DNA from: Streptomyces ambofaciens ATCC 23877
Lineage (GTDB): Bacteria; Actinomycetota; Actinomycetes; Streptomycetales; Streptomycetaceae
Length of the DNA: 64,000 bases
Direction of reading: 5' to 3'
NCBI RefSeq assembly: GCF_001267885.1
Contig: NZ_CP012382.1
Span: 3,459,001-3,523,000 of the forward strand
Positions 23,952 to 31,136 of the stretch are shown in pieces (position 1 is the first letter of the stretch; every line of letters begins with the position of its first letter). The notes under the pieces were generated by a model, which saw only the letters and a list, made by a program, of their open reading frames with translations, searched no databases and was not told the origin of the DNA. The position numbers were made by a program, and so were the translations under genes.

Positions 23952-24395
23952 ATGTTCGGTTTGTCGGGACAGAGGCTGCAACGGGGATTCGCCGAACTTG
24001 GGGACCTTACTGGCCGAACAGCGGACGAGATCATCACCTCTGTTGGTGCACCAATCAGCCAGAGCATGACTGGACCAGGACAGTCCTTGCTCCAGTGGCA
24101 AAGCGGCAGTTACCACATCGGAGTTCTCTTCGAGCAGGGCCAGTTCGCAGGCATCATGAGCGAAGACACTGGACTGTTGCCTGGCGGACGAGCACTGGCA
24201 CATGGCTTTGCAACCCTTGGCAACCTGGCTGGTCGCAGCAAAGACGAGATCATCTCGGCGGTCGGCCCCTACTCCAGCTTCAGCGTGGCGGGCCCCCATC
24301 AGGTGCTGCTGCAGTGGCAGAGCGACGTCTACCACATCGCGCTGCTCTTCGAAGGTGACGTCTGTGTCGGGATCACGCACGAGTTCGCGATCTAA
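23952..24395 (+). CDS. Protein with two tandem BamE/SmpA-like repeats
   Basis: 147 residues; the ATG at 23952 follows GGGAGGGG. The sequence is an internal duplication: residues 3-70 and 74-145 align along their length, sharing FAxLGxLxGRxxDEIIxxVG, LLQWQSxxYHIxxLFE and a GI(x)E end. Each unit has the helix-helix-strand pattern of the BamE-like fold common in actinobacterial secreted proteins, but no signal peptide is present here. The function is unknown. It is the last gene before the right attachment site. Confidence 0.65.
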   Translation: MFGLSGQRLQRGFAELGDLTGRTADEIITSVGAPISQSMTGPGQSLLQWQSGSYHIGVLFEQGQFAGIMSEDTGLLPGGRALAHGFATLGNLAGRSKDEIISAVGPYSSFSVAGPHQVLLQWQSDVYHIALLFEGDVCVGITHEFAI

Positions 24396-24544
24396 CAGGT
24401 TGGCCCCTCAGTACCGTCCGTGGACCGACCCATCGGCTGACATCCAACGCTGACATCAACGAGGCCGGACGGCGGCATACAGCAGCGCCCCCGGACGACC
24501 GCCGGACCAGCCGCCAATGGCCCCAAGGACGGGCGTAGATCGAA

Positions 24545-24587
24545 CTCCTAAAGCGGGTGTCGCAGGTTCGAATCCTGCCGGGGGCAC
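24545..24587. repeat. Right attachment site (attR), 43-bp copy of the tRNA-Arg end
   Basis: Identical to 15167-15209 over 43 bp, lacking the 5' half of the tRNA. It marks the right end of the element and is followed by a terminator and by integrase-derived sequence. Confidence 0.93.
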
Positions 24588-24596
24588 CAGCAGACA

Positions 24597-24627
24597 GGCC
24601 CCGGACCGAGCTTGGTCCGGGGCCTTT
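24597..24627. terminator. Terminator following attR
   Basis: GGCCCCGGACC (24597-24607) pairs with GGTCCGGGGCC (24614-24624) across a six-base loop, then TTT. Confidence 0.85.
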
Positions 24628-24639
24628 CGCATCTGCTCC

Positions 24640-24720
24640 TGACATCAACGCGTGCGGTCACTCACGACCAGGGCCATCGGGGAGCCGCTTCCTGAGAGCC
24701 GGTCCATTGCGTCCTCCAGG
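24640..24720 (-). pseudogene. Decayed 3' end of an integrase gene
   Basis: This stretch aligns with 15262-15325, the 3' end of the other integrase: TGACATCAACGCG, CACGA(T/C)CAGGG, CGCTTCCTGAG and GCCGGTCCAT are shared, with several small indels. On the minus strand it reads MDRL before the frame breaks. It is too short and damaged to code. Confidence 0.7.
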
Positions 24721-24901
24721 CTGGAAAAGCCGAGGACGGAGACTGGGCCCGCCTCTGGGTCGGACGAGGCCAGTCAACGTCCACCGACAACGACAGAAGC
24801 CCATGGCATCGGAACTGATCAGAGCAGCGAGGCCGGACGGCGGCATCCCCCGGATCTGCCGACCACGACGCCGGGAGCGGGCATGGATCGACATCCTTGA
24901 T

Positions 24902-24931
24902 GTGTCACAGGTTCGAAGCCTGCCGAGGGCA
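24902..24931. repeat. Third, degenerate copy of the tRNA-Arg 3' end
   Basis: Thirty bases matching tRNA-Arg positions 15179-15208 with three substitutions (27 of 30 identical). It lacks any 5' half and is followed by its own hairpin. It is probably the original distal end left by an older integration. Confidence 0.8.
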
Positions 24932-24938
24932 TACGGGG

Positions 24939-24968
24939 AGGGCGCCTACGGACTCTCGTAGGCGCCCT
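24939..24968. terminator. Terminator after the third tRNA-end copy
   Basis: AGGGCGCCTACG (24939-24950) pairs with CGTAGGCGCCCT (24957-24968), loop of six. It also lies eight bases after the stop-side end of the XRE gene at 24977 and could serve it. Confidence 0.82.
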
Positions 24969-24976
24969 TAGGTCGT

Positions 24977-25300
24977 TCACGCAGCGTGCGGGGTGAAGGT
25001 CACGTGTGAGGCGCCCTCGTCGATGGTCAGCTGCAGCGTGCCGTCCAGGGCTTTGGCCAGGCGCCGCAGCAGCGGGAGCGTCGGCACGGTGTCGCCGCCC
25101 TCCATCCGGGAGACCTGGGGCTGTGTCATTCCGGCCCGCTCCGCCAGCTGCACCTGGGACAGGCCGAGCTCGATCCGACGGTCGTAGACCGCCTGTCCGA
25201 GGTCGCCGGCCAGGCGGGCGTCGACGTACTCCTGGTCGTACTCCACCGCTTCACCCATGAGCTGGCGAGTCCGGCGAGTTCTCCACGTGCTGTGATTCAT
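24977..25300 (-). CDS. XRE-family HigA-like antitoxin, apparently orphaned
   Basis: 107 residues with a Cro/C1 HTH at about 33-90 (YDRRIELGLSQVQLAERAGMTQPQVSRMEGGDTVPTLPLLRRLAKAL), the arrangement of HigA-type antitoxins that follow their toxin gene. Its ATG overlaps the TGA of an upstream frame (TGATG) and has GGGAGA before it. That upstream frame keeps only about 30 residues resembling the end of a RelE/HigB-type toxin. The antitoxin may now be a free regulator, or may still protect against a homologous system. Confidence 0.78.
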   Translation of the reverse strand: MNHSTWRTRRTRQLMGEAVEYDQEYVDARLAGDLGQAVYDRRIELGLSQVQLAERAGMTQPQVSRMEGGDTVPTLPLLRRLAKALDGTLQLTIDEGASHVTFTPHAA

Positions 25301-25405
25301 CAGCTCTCCCTACGCCGCTCGTAGATGTGTCGGGCGTGGCCGTGTTCGGCCTCGCAGGCCTTCCGGGCCTGATGCGCGCGCTCTCGGGGGACACGTCGGA
25401 CCGTG
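25300..25405 (-). pseudogene. C-terminal stub of a RelE/HigB-type toxin
   Basis: Directly upstream of the XRE gene the minus strand reads VRRVPRERAHQARKACEAEH and ends RHIYERRRES before a TGA that overlaps the antitoxin start. Basic, helical ends of this kind close HigB/RelE toxins, and the coupled toxin-antitoxin order is preserved. The frame runs upstream into a terminator hairpin with no start codon, so the body of the toxin is gone. The assignment rests on context and length. Confidence 0.5.
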
Positions 25406-25411
25406 AGGCGT

Positions 25412-25445
25412 GAGGGCCCCGCCGGTGTGTGCCGGTGGGGCCCTC
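25412..25445. terminator. Hairpin terminator
   Basis: GAGGGCCCCGCCGG (25412-25425) pairs with CCGGTGGGGCCCTC (25432-25445) with one G-U pair and a six-base loop. It follows the gene ending at 25481 on the minus strand and interrupts the toxin stub. Confidence 0.82.
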
Positions 25446-25480
25446 GTCGCTTGTCGTGCCGTCACGGGCACGGCCGTGGG

Positions 25481-25840
25481 TCAGCGGTTGGAGTAGCTGA
25501 AGTCGCCCACCGTCCAGGCGCTGACGTCCTCGATCGCGATGCGGTACATCCCGCCCGTCTCCGGGATCCCCACCGTGCCCTGGAGGATCCGGGCGACGTG
25601 GAAGTGAAGGTGCGTGGGCGGTCCGTCCTTCTTGGCGGGGGTGTCGAAGACGGCGGCGAAGTCGCCGAGGCGGGCGGAGTCCGCCAGCACCTCGGACACC
25701 CGTTGCCTCCACACGGCTTCGGGAGCAAGGCGACCGGTGATGACGGCACCACCGGTGACCACGGTCAGGGACATCTGAGTGCTCTGCCCGGACTCCACAA
25801 GGGCAGCGATGTCAACGATCAGCTCGTCAGGCTTCGGCAT
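25481..25840 (-). CDS. Conserved hypothetical protein, GvpU-like
   Basis: 119 residues; ATG at 25840 (MPKPDELIVDIAALVESG). Strands such as MSLTVVTGGAVITGRLAPEAVW, HLHFHVARILQG and MYRIAIEDVSAWTVGDFSYSN suggest a small beta-rich domain. Similar proteins in Streptomyces are sometimes labelled gas-vesicle accessory protein GvpU. No other gas-vesicle gene is nearby, so a link to gas vesicles should not be assumed. Confidence 0.65.
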   Translation of the reverse strand: MPKPDELIVDIAALVESGQSTQMSLTVVTGGAVITGRLAPEAVWRQRVSEVLADSARLGDFAAVFDTPAKKDGPPTHLHFHVARILQGTVGIPETGGMYRIAIEDVSAWTVGDFSYSNR

Positions 25841-25952
25841 GACGACGGATTCTATGCCCCGGCCCGCCCGGGCGGCTCGGGCGGTGGTGGCACCGGGCGG
25901 GAGGGCGCGTACGGCGGCGCCCCCCCATGGCCACCCGCGCCCCCGCGCCCCG

Positions 25953-26333
25953 TCAGCCGCGGTCCTCGTCGGCGGCTGCGTCGGCGGCCCGCGTCGAGGG
26001 CGTCGCCGCCCGCCCGCCGGGGTGGCGCAGTGCGCAGCAGTAGCCGAGGGCGAGGGCGACGGCCATGGCGTAGAAGACCCACTGGTCGGCCTCGGCGAAG
26101 TCCCTGCGGATGTCGGGCATGGCTTCCCGCACCGTCGTGGCGAGGGCACCGTCCCCCGTGGGGGCGCGGGTGTCCGCGTTGCCGGTGATCGCCTCCGTCA
26201 CGTCGCGGACGATCGTCTGGTCGATGAACGTCATCGCCACCGCGAACATCCTGGCGGCGAGCGCCAGCGACGGGGAGGCGGCGTGACCGGCTCCGGGCGT
26301 CGGCACGTCCCGTCCCGGGTGCGTTCCGCTCAC
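25953..26333 (-). pseudogene. DHA2 MFS transporter remnant with a large internal deletion
   Basis: 126 codons that join the two ends of a transporter. Residues about 28-43 (RMFAVAMTFIDQTIV) equal the first transmembrane motif of DHA2 pumps. The segment from about 70 (REAMPDIRRDFAEADQWVFYAMAVALALGYCCALRHPGG) equals the last loop and final transmembrane helix. Some 350 residues between are missing, with the frame intact. The position next to a TetR gene is that of a typical TetR/MFS pair. It cannot transport anything. Confidence 0.72.
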
Positions 26334-26397
26334 CCGGTCAGTGGGCGTCCGCCCAGGTGGCGGCGTATGGGGAGCCCTGTCGTGCGGGGGCGGGCGA

Positions 26398-27072
26398 TCA
26401 GCCGCGCCCGTACTGCGCCAGGGCCGGTGTCAGCAGGTCGAAGGCGCGCGGGGCCTCCTGGCCCAGCAGCCCGGCGATCTCCGGGTTGGTGCGGCCGGCC
26501 AGCGTCAGTTCCTGGATGCGGGTGAACAGGACGCGGTGGACTCCGCCCAGCAGGGCCGCGGCCGTGCGGGGCGTGATGTCCTCGGGTGAGGTGGCCGTGG
26601 CCCTGGCCAGTGCCCCGGCCAGGGCGTCCTCGCGCCGGTCGTGGAGGCCGCGCAGGCAGGAGGTGAGGGTGGGGCTGTCGGCGATCATGCGAGTGAAGGC
26701 GGGGCCGGCGAATCCCGCGACGGGGTCCTGGGCCGCCACGGCCGCCAGGAAGGCGCGGCGCAGGGCCGTCAGGGGCGCCTCCCCCGGCTCGCGCGCGTCG
26801 ACCGTGCCGGCCAGGGCGGCGACGAACTCCTCCTGGTGGTCGAGGGCCAGGTCCTCCTTGCGCGGGAAGTAGTTCGTCACCGTCTTCTTGGCGACGCGGG
26901 CGGCGTCGGCGATCTCGGCGATCGTCGTGCGCTCGAAGCCCTGCTCGATGAAGAGCCGGGTCGCCCGGTCGGAGATGAGCTGTCGCGTCTCGCGCTTCTT
27001 GGTCTCGCGCAGGCCCAGGGGCGCGGCGGAGGTGGCGGGCGGCGGGGCGGGCGGGGCGTCGTCGGAGTCCAT
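26398..27072 (-). CDS. TetR-family regulator of the streptogramin resistance operon
   Basis: 224 residues; ATG at 27072. An HTH at about residues 25-75 (RETRQLISDRATRLFIEQGFERTTIAEIADAARVAKKTVTNYFPRKEDL) and a helical C-terminal domain. It is divergent from the vgb-like gene, with 67 bp between the starts that hold several symmetrical elements. In streptogramin producers and resistant strains, TetR proteins of the VarR type release their operator when streptogramins bind. The same role is inferred here. Confidence 0.85.
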   Translation of the reverse strand: MDSDDAPPAPPPATSAAPLGLRETKKRETRQLISDRATRLFIEQGFERTTIAEIADAARVAKKTVTNYFPRKEDLALDHQEEFVAALAGTVDAREPGEAPLTALRRAFLAAVAAQDPVAGFAGPAFTRMIADSPTLTSCLRGLHDRREDALAGALARATATSPEDITPRTAAALLGGVHRVLFTRIQELTLAGRTNPEIAGLLGQEAPRAFDLLTPALAQYGRG

Positions 27073-27080
27073 GGAAAATC

Positions 27081-27139
27081 TTACCTCGGTAGTAATTTTA
27101 TGTTGACGGCTAGCTTCGCCGTGAGTAAAGTTACTACCG
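27081..27139. promoter_or_regulatory. TetR operator region with CGGTAGTAA/TTACTACCG arms
   Basis: CGGTAGTAA (27087-27095) is repeated inverted at 27131-27139, ending one base before the vgb start. Two local palindromes lie inside: TTAC-N7-GTAA at 27081-27095 and AGTAA-AG-TTACT at 27124-27135. Both are AT-rich islands suited to a TetR dimer. The vgb transcript may be leaderless, since there is no ribosome-binding site. Confidence 0.7.
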
Positions 27140-28036
27140 ATGAATGAATTTATCGAGCCGGGCGCCGAGCCCGTACAGGAGTTCACCGTCAGCGGCCCCG
27201 ACGCCGGTCCCTACGCCCTCGCCGAAGGTCCGGACGGCGCCCTCTGGTTCACCCTCGTCCATCAGGACGCCGTCGCCCGCCGTGATCCGCGGGACGGCAG
27301 CGTCACCGTCCACCCGGTGGGGGCCGGGCCGACCGTCATCGCGCCCGGGCCGGACGGGGCGATGTGGTTCACCGAGTACCGGGCGCACCGCATCGGGCGG
27401 ATCGCCCCCGACGGCTCCTACTCCTCCCACGCGCCGCTGACGCCCGAGGGCGGCCCGTTCGGGATCGTCGCGGGGCCGGACGGGGCGATGTGGTTCACGC
27501 TCTCCTCGGTCGACCGCGTCGGCCGGATCACCGTGGACGGCGACGTCACCGAGCACCCGGCGCCCGGCGCCTTCCCGTCCGCCGTCGCGGCCGGCCCGGA
27601 CGGGGCGCTGTGGTGCACCCTCAACCGGCAGAACGCCGTGGGCCGGCTCACCACCGACGGCCGCGGCACCGCCCACCCCCTGCCGACCGAGGGCGCCGCC
27701 CCGGTGGGCATGGCCGCGGGGCCCGACGGCGCGCTGTGGTTCACCGAGATCGGGGCCGGGCGGATCGGCCGGATCACGGTGGACGGTGAGATCACCGAGT
27801 ACCCGCTGCCCGACCCGGCGGCCCGGCCGCACGCGGTGACGGCCGGGCCCGACGGCGCGCTGTGGTTCACCGAGTGGGGCAGCGGCCGGGTCGGCCGGAT
27901 CACCGTCGACGGTGGCATCACCTCGTACGCGCTGTCCCGCCCCGACAGCGAACCGCACGGCATCGCCGTGCACGACGGCGCGCTGTGGTGCGCGCTGGAG
28001 ACCGGCTCTCTCGCACGGATCGAGGTCCCCGCATGA
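27140..28036 (+). CDS. vgb: Streptogramin B lyase (virginiamycin B lyase)
   Basis: A 298-residue seven-bladed beta-propeller; each blade repeats GPDGALWFT and [14 protein letters not shown] strands. Vgb linearises type B streptogramins by cleaving the ester bond through elimination without hydrolysis, using Mg2+. The four catalytic residues of staphylococcal Vgb (H228, E268, H270, E284) fall here at H231, E271, H273 and E287, all conserved with a constant offset of three, so activity is expected. Its stop overlaps the start of the vat-like gene by four bases. Confidence 0.93.
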   Translation: MNEFIEPGAEPVQEFTVSGPDAGPYALAEGPDGALWFTLVHQDAVARRDPRDGSVTVHPVGAGPTVIAPGPDGAMWFTEYRAHRIGRIAPDGSYSSHAPLTPEGGPFGIVAGPDGAMWFTLSSVDRVGRITVDGDVTEHPAPGAFPSAVAAGPDGALWCTLNRQNAVGRLTTDGRGTAHPLPTEGAAPVGMAAGPDGALWFTEIGAGRIGRITVDGEITEYPLPDPAARPHAVTAGPDGALWFTEWGSGRVGRITVDGGITSYALSRPDSEPHGIAVHDGALWCALETGSLARIEVPA

Positions 28037-28683
28037 CCGTTCCCGACCCCGGCGTCCTGCACCCGCTCGCCCAGCACCCCCGGGTCGTCCTCCTCAAGCC
28101 CCTCGTCACCGACGAGCGCATCGAGGTGGGGGACTTCACCTACTACGACGATCCCGACGACGCCACCGCCTTCGAGACCCGCAACGTGCTCTACGCCTAC
28201 GGCCCGGAGAAGCTGGTGATCGGCAAGTACTGCGCGATCGCGTCCGGCACCCGGTTCCTGATGGCGGGCGCCGAGCACCCCACCATGGGCGTGTCGACGT
28301 TCCCGTTCACCATGTTCGGCGGTGCCTGGGCCGAGGCCACGCTCGACCTCGTCACCGGCATGCCCAGCCGCGGCGACACGGTCGTCGGCAACGACGTCTG
28401 GTTCGGCTACGGCGCCACGGTCATGCCCGGCGTACGCATCGGGGACGGGGCGATCGTCGCCGCGGGAGCGATGGTGACCGGCGACGTCCCGCCGTACACC
28501 GTCGTCGGCGGCAATCCGGCCCGCCCCCTCCGCGCCCGGTACGACGCCGACGACATCGCCCGGCTCCAGCGGGCCGCGTGGTGGGACTGGCCCGTCGAGC
28601 TGGTCACCCGTCACGTCCGCACGATCATGTCGGGCAGCCCGTCCGACATCGCGGCCATCGCCGAGAAGGAGCAGCTCTCCTGA
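28033..28683 (+). CDS. vat: Streptogramin A O-acetyltransferase (Vat family)
   Basis: A 216-residue left-handed beta-helix acetyltransferase. It has hexapeptide-type turns ([32 protein letters not shown]), the xenobiotic-acetyltransferase end ([10 protein letters not shown]) and the active-site His at position 82 in [15 protein letters not shown], equal to H82 of VatD. It acetylates the free hydroxyl of group A streptogramins using acetyl-CoA. Translation is coupled to vgb through an ATGA overlap, so the operon disarms both synergistic streptogramin components. Confidence 0.92.
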   Translation: MTVPDPGVLHPLAQHPRVVLLKPLVTDERIEVGDFTYYDDPDDATAFETRNVLYAYGPEKLVIGKYCAIASGTRFLMAGAEHPTMGVSTFPFTMFGGAWAEATLDLVTGMPSRGDTVVGNDVWFGYGATVMPGVRIGDGAIVAAGAMVTGDVPPYTVVGGNPARPLRARYDADDIARLQRAAWWDWPVELVTRHVRTIMSGSPSDIAAIAEKEQLS

Positions 28684-28796
28684 CCGAAGCCCCCGCCCCC
28701 GCCGCCACCCGCCCCGCGCAGCATCCCCGGGGCGCCCAGCACCCTCAGGGCACCTCACGCCCCCAGCACGCCCAGGACCCCGCGGAAGGAACCCGC

Positions 28797-29537
28797 TTGA
28801 CCGACCGGACGCACGTCCCCGCCCCCTCCGCCCGCGCCACCTCCGCCGCCTCCGCCCCCTCGCTCGACCCCGGCGCCGAGTTCGACCGGCAGGTCCGTAC
28901 GCTCACCGCGCTCGGCTACCCGGCCCTCTCCGGCCGCACCCCGGAGCAGTTCGCCGAGCTGGTGGCACCGCTGCGCGCCGAGGCCGTGGCACACGCCGGG
29001 AACGGGGCCGGGGACGGGGACGGGGAGCACGATCCCGCCGGCACCGGTCGCGTGCCCTTCGTCCTGGTCGTCACCCGCGAGCTCGCCCCGATCGAGCGGA
29101 CCATGCCGCTGACCACGCTGCACGGCGGCCGGCTGCCCGGGTTCGTCGACCGCACCTTCGAACCGGGCTCCCTGGAACGGTTCGTCGCCACCGAGGAGGC
29201 CGAGCCGCCCGGCGGGAACGGGGTCCACCTGCTGTTCGACGTCGAGCGCGGGGAGGAGTTCTGCGGGGTCGTCCCCCACGACGCCATGGCCGCCCTCGCC
29301 GAGCGGGGCCGCAGCCTGCTCACCATCGAGGAGGGCATCGCGCTGATGACGCACACACCGCAGATCCTGGTCAAGAACAAGTGCTTCTCGCTGGGAGGTT
29401 CACGGTCCGGCGACCGCCGTGTCCCGGCGATCTGGATCAGCAAGCGGGCGCCGAAGCTCGGCTGGTGCTGGGCGGGCAATCCGCACACGTGGCTCGGCAT
29501 GGCGTCCGCCGGCGCCCGCGCCGCCGCCCGGCCCTGA
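28797..29537 (+). CDS. DUF5701 family protein
   Basis: 246 residues from the TTG at 28797, which has GGAAGGA upstream. The family core is clear: VLVVTRELAPIERTMPLTTL, a DVERGEEFCGV block, LLTIEEGIALMTHTPQIL, and the C-terminal KNKCFSLGGSRSGDRRVPAIWISK and PKLGWCWAGNPHTWLG. It is a soluble actinobacterial protein of unknown function. It may start further upstream at a non-standard codon right behind vat, but the 113-bp Pro/Ala/His-rich spacer looks poorly conserved. It is the third gene of the streptogramin operon; a role in resistance is only suggested by position. Confidence 0.78.
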   Translation: MTDRTHVPAPSARATSAASAPSLDPGAEFDRQVRTLTALGYPALSGRTPEQFAELVAPLRAEAVAHAGNGAGDGDGEHDPAGTGRVPFVLVVTRELAPIERTMPLTTLHGGRLPGFVDRTFEPGSLERFVATEEAEPPGGNGVHLLFDVERGEEFCGVVPHDAMAALAERGRSLLTIEEGIALMTHTPQILVKNKCFSLGGSRSGDRRVPAIWISKRAPKLGWCWAGNPHTWLGMASAGARAAARP

Positions 29538-29632
29538 GGTCGCGGCTCCCTCGTCCTCGCGGTCGGTCGGTCGGCGCGCTCCCGGCCGAGGCGGTCGCGA
29601 GGGGCGCCCCGCGGCGCGTGGGCATCGTCCAC

Positions 29633-29666
29633 GGGCCGGCCCGGGCACGCAGGCCCGGGCCGGCCC
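29633..29666. terminator. Bidirectional terminator after DUF5701 gene
   Basis: GGGCCGGCCCGGGC (29633-29646) pairs perfectly with GCCCGGGCCGGCCC (29653-29666), loop of six. It lies between two converging genes. Confidence 0.85.
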
Positions 29667-29811
29667 GGGTCTACGCGCCCGAGCCGGTCGGGGCCCGGAT
29701 GCGCCACCGAGGCCCCGGGGCTCGTACGCCCCCGTCGGCGGTTCCGGCGGTGCCGGGGAGCGGGGACCGGGACCTCGACGCGGTCGGCATGCGGGCGGCG
29801 GGCCGGGGGCG

Positions 29812-31026
29812 TCAGCCGGCCCGCGCCACCCGGGTGGGCAGCAGCCCTCCGTCGGCCGCGTCCCGGCGGCTCGCCACCGTCAGGGCGAGGGTCACCGCGA
29901 GCGAGCCGGCCGCCATGACGGACATCGCCGTCGCCGGGGAGCTGACCTGCGCCACCGTGCCGGCCAGGAGCGCGGCGAGCCCCTGCGTCGTGAGCATCCC
30001 CGCGGAGTGCAGGCCGAGGGCGTGCCCGGAGAGGTCCTCGGGGGTACGGGCGACCAGGCGCTCCTGCTGGACCAGGCTCGCGCCGAAGCCCACGGAGGCC
30101 ACCGCGACCAGCACGGCCGTCAGCGCCAGCGGCGGGCGCAGGAAGAGGACGAGGTACGGCGCGGCCAGCAGCACCAGCAGCGGTACGCCCAGGCGCGTGC
30201 GTATCCGGGCCGGCAGCAGCCGTCCCACCGTCACGTCCCCGGCCAGCATGCCGAGCGCCGCGCAGGCGAAGAGCGTGCCCGCGGCGCGGGGGTCGTAGGA
30301 GACGAACAGGGACTCGCAGCCGACGACGAGCCCGTTGGGGACCCACAGGGCCAGGTACAGGTGGCGGCGCGGACGCGCGGACCACAGCAGGGAGTTGGCG
30401 CGCCAGGTGGCCCGTACGGAGGGGCGGCCGGCGGCGCGCGGTGGCCGGCGGGTCAGCCGCAGGGCGAGGGCGGCCGCCGTGCCGTACAGGCCCGCGGCGA
30501 GCAGCAGGCACAGGCGCGGTGACAGCAGGACCACCAGGAGCCCGCCGGTCGCGTATCCGGCGATCTGCATCAGGCCGCTCGTCATGTTGAAGAGCGAACG
30601 ACCGGCCAGGTAGCCGTCCTTGGACAGGATCTCGGTGAGCAGGCCCCAGCGGACCCCGCCGCCGAGCGAGGCGATCAGGCCCTCGGCGAGGACGATGACG
30701 AGCATCGCCCAGACCGGCAGCCCCGGCAGGGCGAGGGCGGCGGTGGCGGCGGCGAAGGCGAGCGAGAGCCCGGCCAGCGTCGTGCGCGGCGCCAGCCGGT
30801 CCGCTCCAGAGAGGAAGAGCGTGGCGCCCAGCACCTGGGCCAGGGCGGGACCGAACATGCTCAGCGCGGACAGCAGCGGCGAGTCCGTCGCCCGGAACAC
30901 CAGGGTGGCGAGCGCCAGTCCGCTCAGCGTCTGGGCGGCGATGTTGGCCGAGGAGGAGAGGAAGAGCGGGCTGAACTCCGGGGTGCGGAACAGGTCCGCG
31001 TAGCTTCTGCGGCGGGTGTCTGGCAT
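29812..31026 (-). CDS. MFS transporter (12-TM type)
   Basis: A 404-residue membrane protein with about 12 hydrophobic segments, starting SYADLFRTPEFSPLFLSSSANIAAQTLSGLALATLVF. Features include an arginine-bearing loop after TM2 and a Gly-rich TM5 region (MQIAGYATGGLLVVLL). It belongs to the actinobacterial MFS group related to macrolide-type exporters, but the substrate is unknown. It is divergent from an ArsR-type regulator 110 bp away, with a perfect operator-like repeat between them. Confidence 0.85.
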   Translation of the reverse strand: MPDTRRRSYADLFRTPEFSPLFLSSSANIAAQTLSGLALATLVFRATDSPLLSALSMFGPALAQVLGATLFLSGADRLAPRTTLAGLSLAFAAATAALALPGLPVWAMLVIVLAEGLIASLGGGVRWGLLTEILSKDGYLAGRSLFNMTSGLMQIAGYATGGLLVVLLSPRLCLLLAAGLYGTAAALALRLTRRPPRAAGRPSVRATWRANSLLWSARPRRHLYLALWVPNGLVVGCESLFVSYDPRAAGTLFACAALGMLAGDVTVGRLLPARIRTRLGVPLLVLLAAPYLVLFLRPPLALTAVLVAVASVGFGASLVQQERLVARTPEDLSGHALGLHSAGMLTTQGLAALLAGTVAQVSSPATAMSVMAAGSLAVTLALTVASRRDAADGGLLPTRVARAG

Positions 31027-31064
31027 GCGGGGAGTCTGGGCGGGTGCGGAACCCGGCCGTTAAT

Positions 31065-31084
31065 GTTTCGCGTGCCGGCGAAAC
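31065..31084. promoter_or_regulatory. Operator candidate GTTTCGC-N6-GCGAAAC
   Basis: Perfect seven-base inverted arms in the divergent spacer of the MFS and ArsR genes, 38 bp from the MFS start and 52 bp from the ArsR start. It is the only strong symmetrical element there. Confidence 0.6.
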
Positions 31085-31136
31085 GTCGCCGGGGTGCCGG
31101 GGACGGGGACCGGGAAGCCGGACGGGGGCGGGTCGC

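Larger units (their letters stand above)
15167..24587. mobile_element. Defective integrated element (AICE-like) in tRNA-Arg, 9.4 kb
   Basis: The stretch between the 43-bp repeats holds an integrase remnant next to attL, a GntR regulator with a small-gene operon, and further small genes as in actinomycete integrative and conjugative elements. It also carries an ABC-3C operon as cargo. No RepSA-like initiator, excisionase or FtsK/SpoIIIE-type transfer protein is present, and the integrase is broken, so autonomous excision or transfer looks impossible. The cargo part is noticeably less GC-rich than the chromosome. Confidence 0.85.
24588..24976. mobile_element. Near-complete deletion remnant of a second, tandem element
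   Basis: After attR comes the same order seen at the left end: terminator, TGACATCAACGCG, then a decayed integrase 3' end (24640-24720). About 200 bp later a third degenerate tRNA-end copy (24902-24931) and its terminator appear. The sequence around 24829-24900 also parallels 24464-24545 before attR (shared GGCCGGACGGCGGCAT, then CCCCCGGA). This looks like the two ends of another element with its middle deleted. No gene survives. Confidence 0.75.

Noticed and set aside
24897..24935. A second tRNA gene
   Set aside because: Only the T-arm and 3' acceptor strand are present; no D-arm, anticodon arm or 5' acceptor strand.
27862..28032. Longer N-terminus for the Vat-family protein
   Set aside because: The added 57 residues are a shadow of vgb. 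The ATG at 28033 overlapping the vgb stop gives the family length and places the catalytic His at 82.
29538..29811. Further gene after the DUF5701 gene
   Set aside because: Only frame shadows and a strong terminator; no start with a ribosome-binding site.
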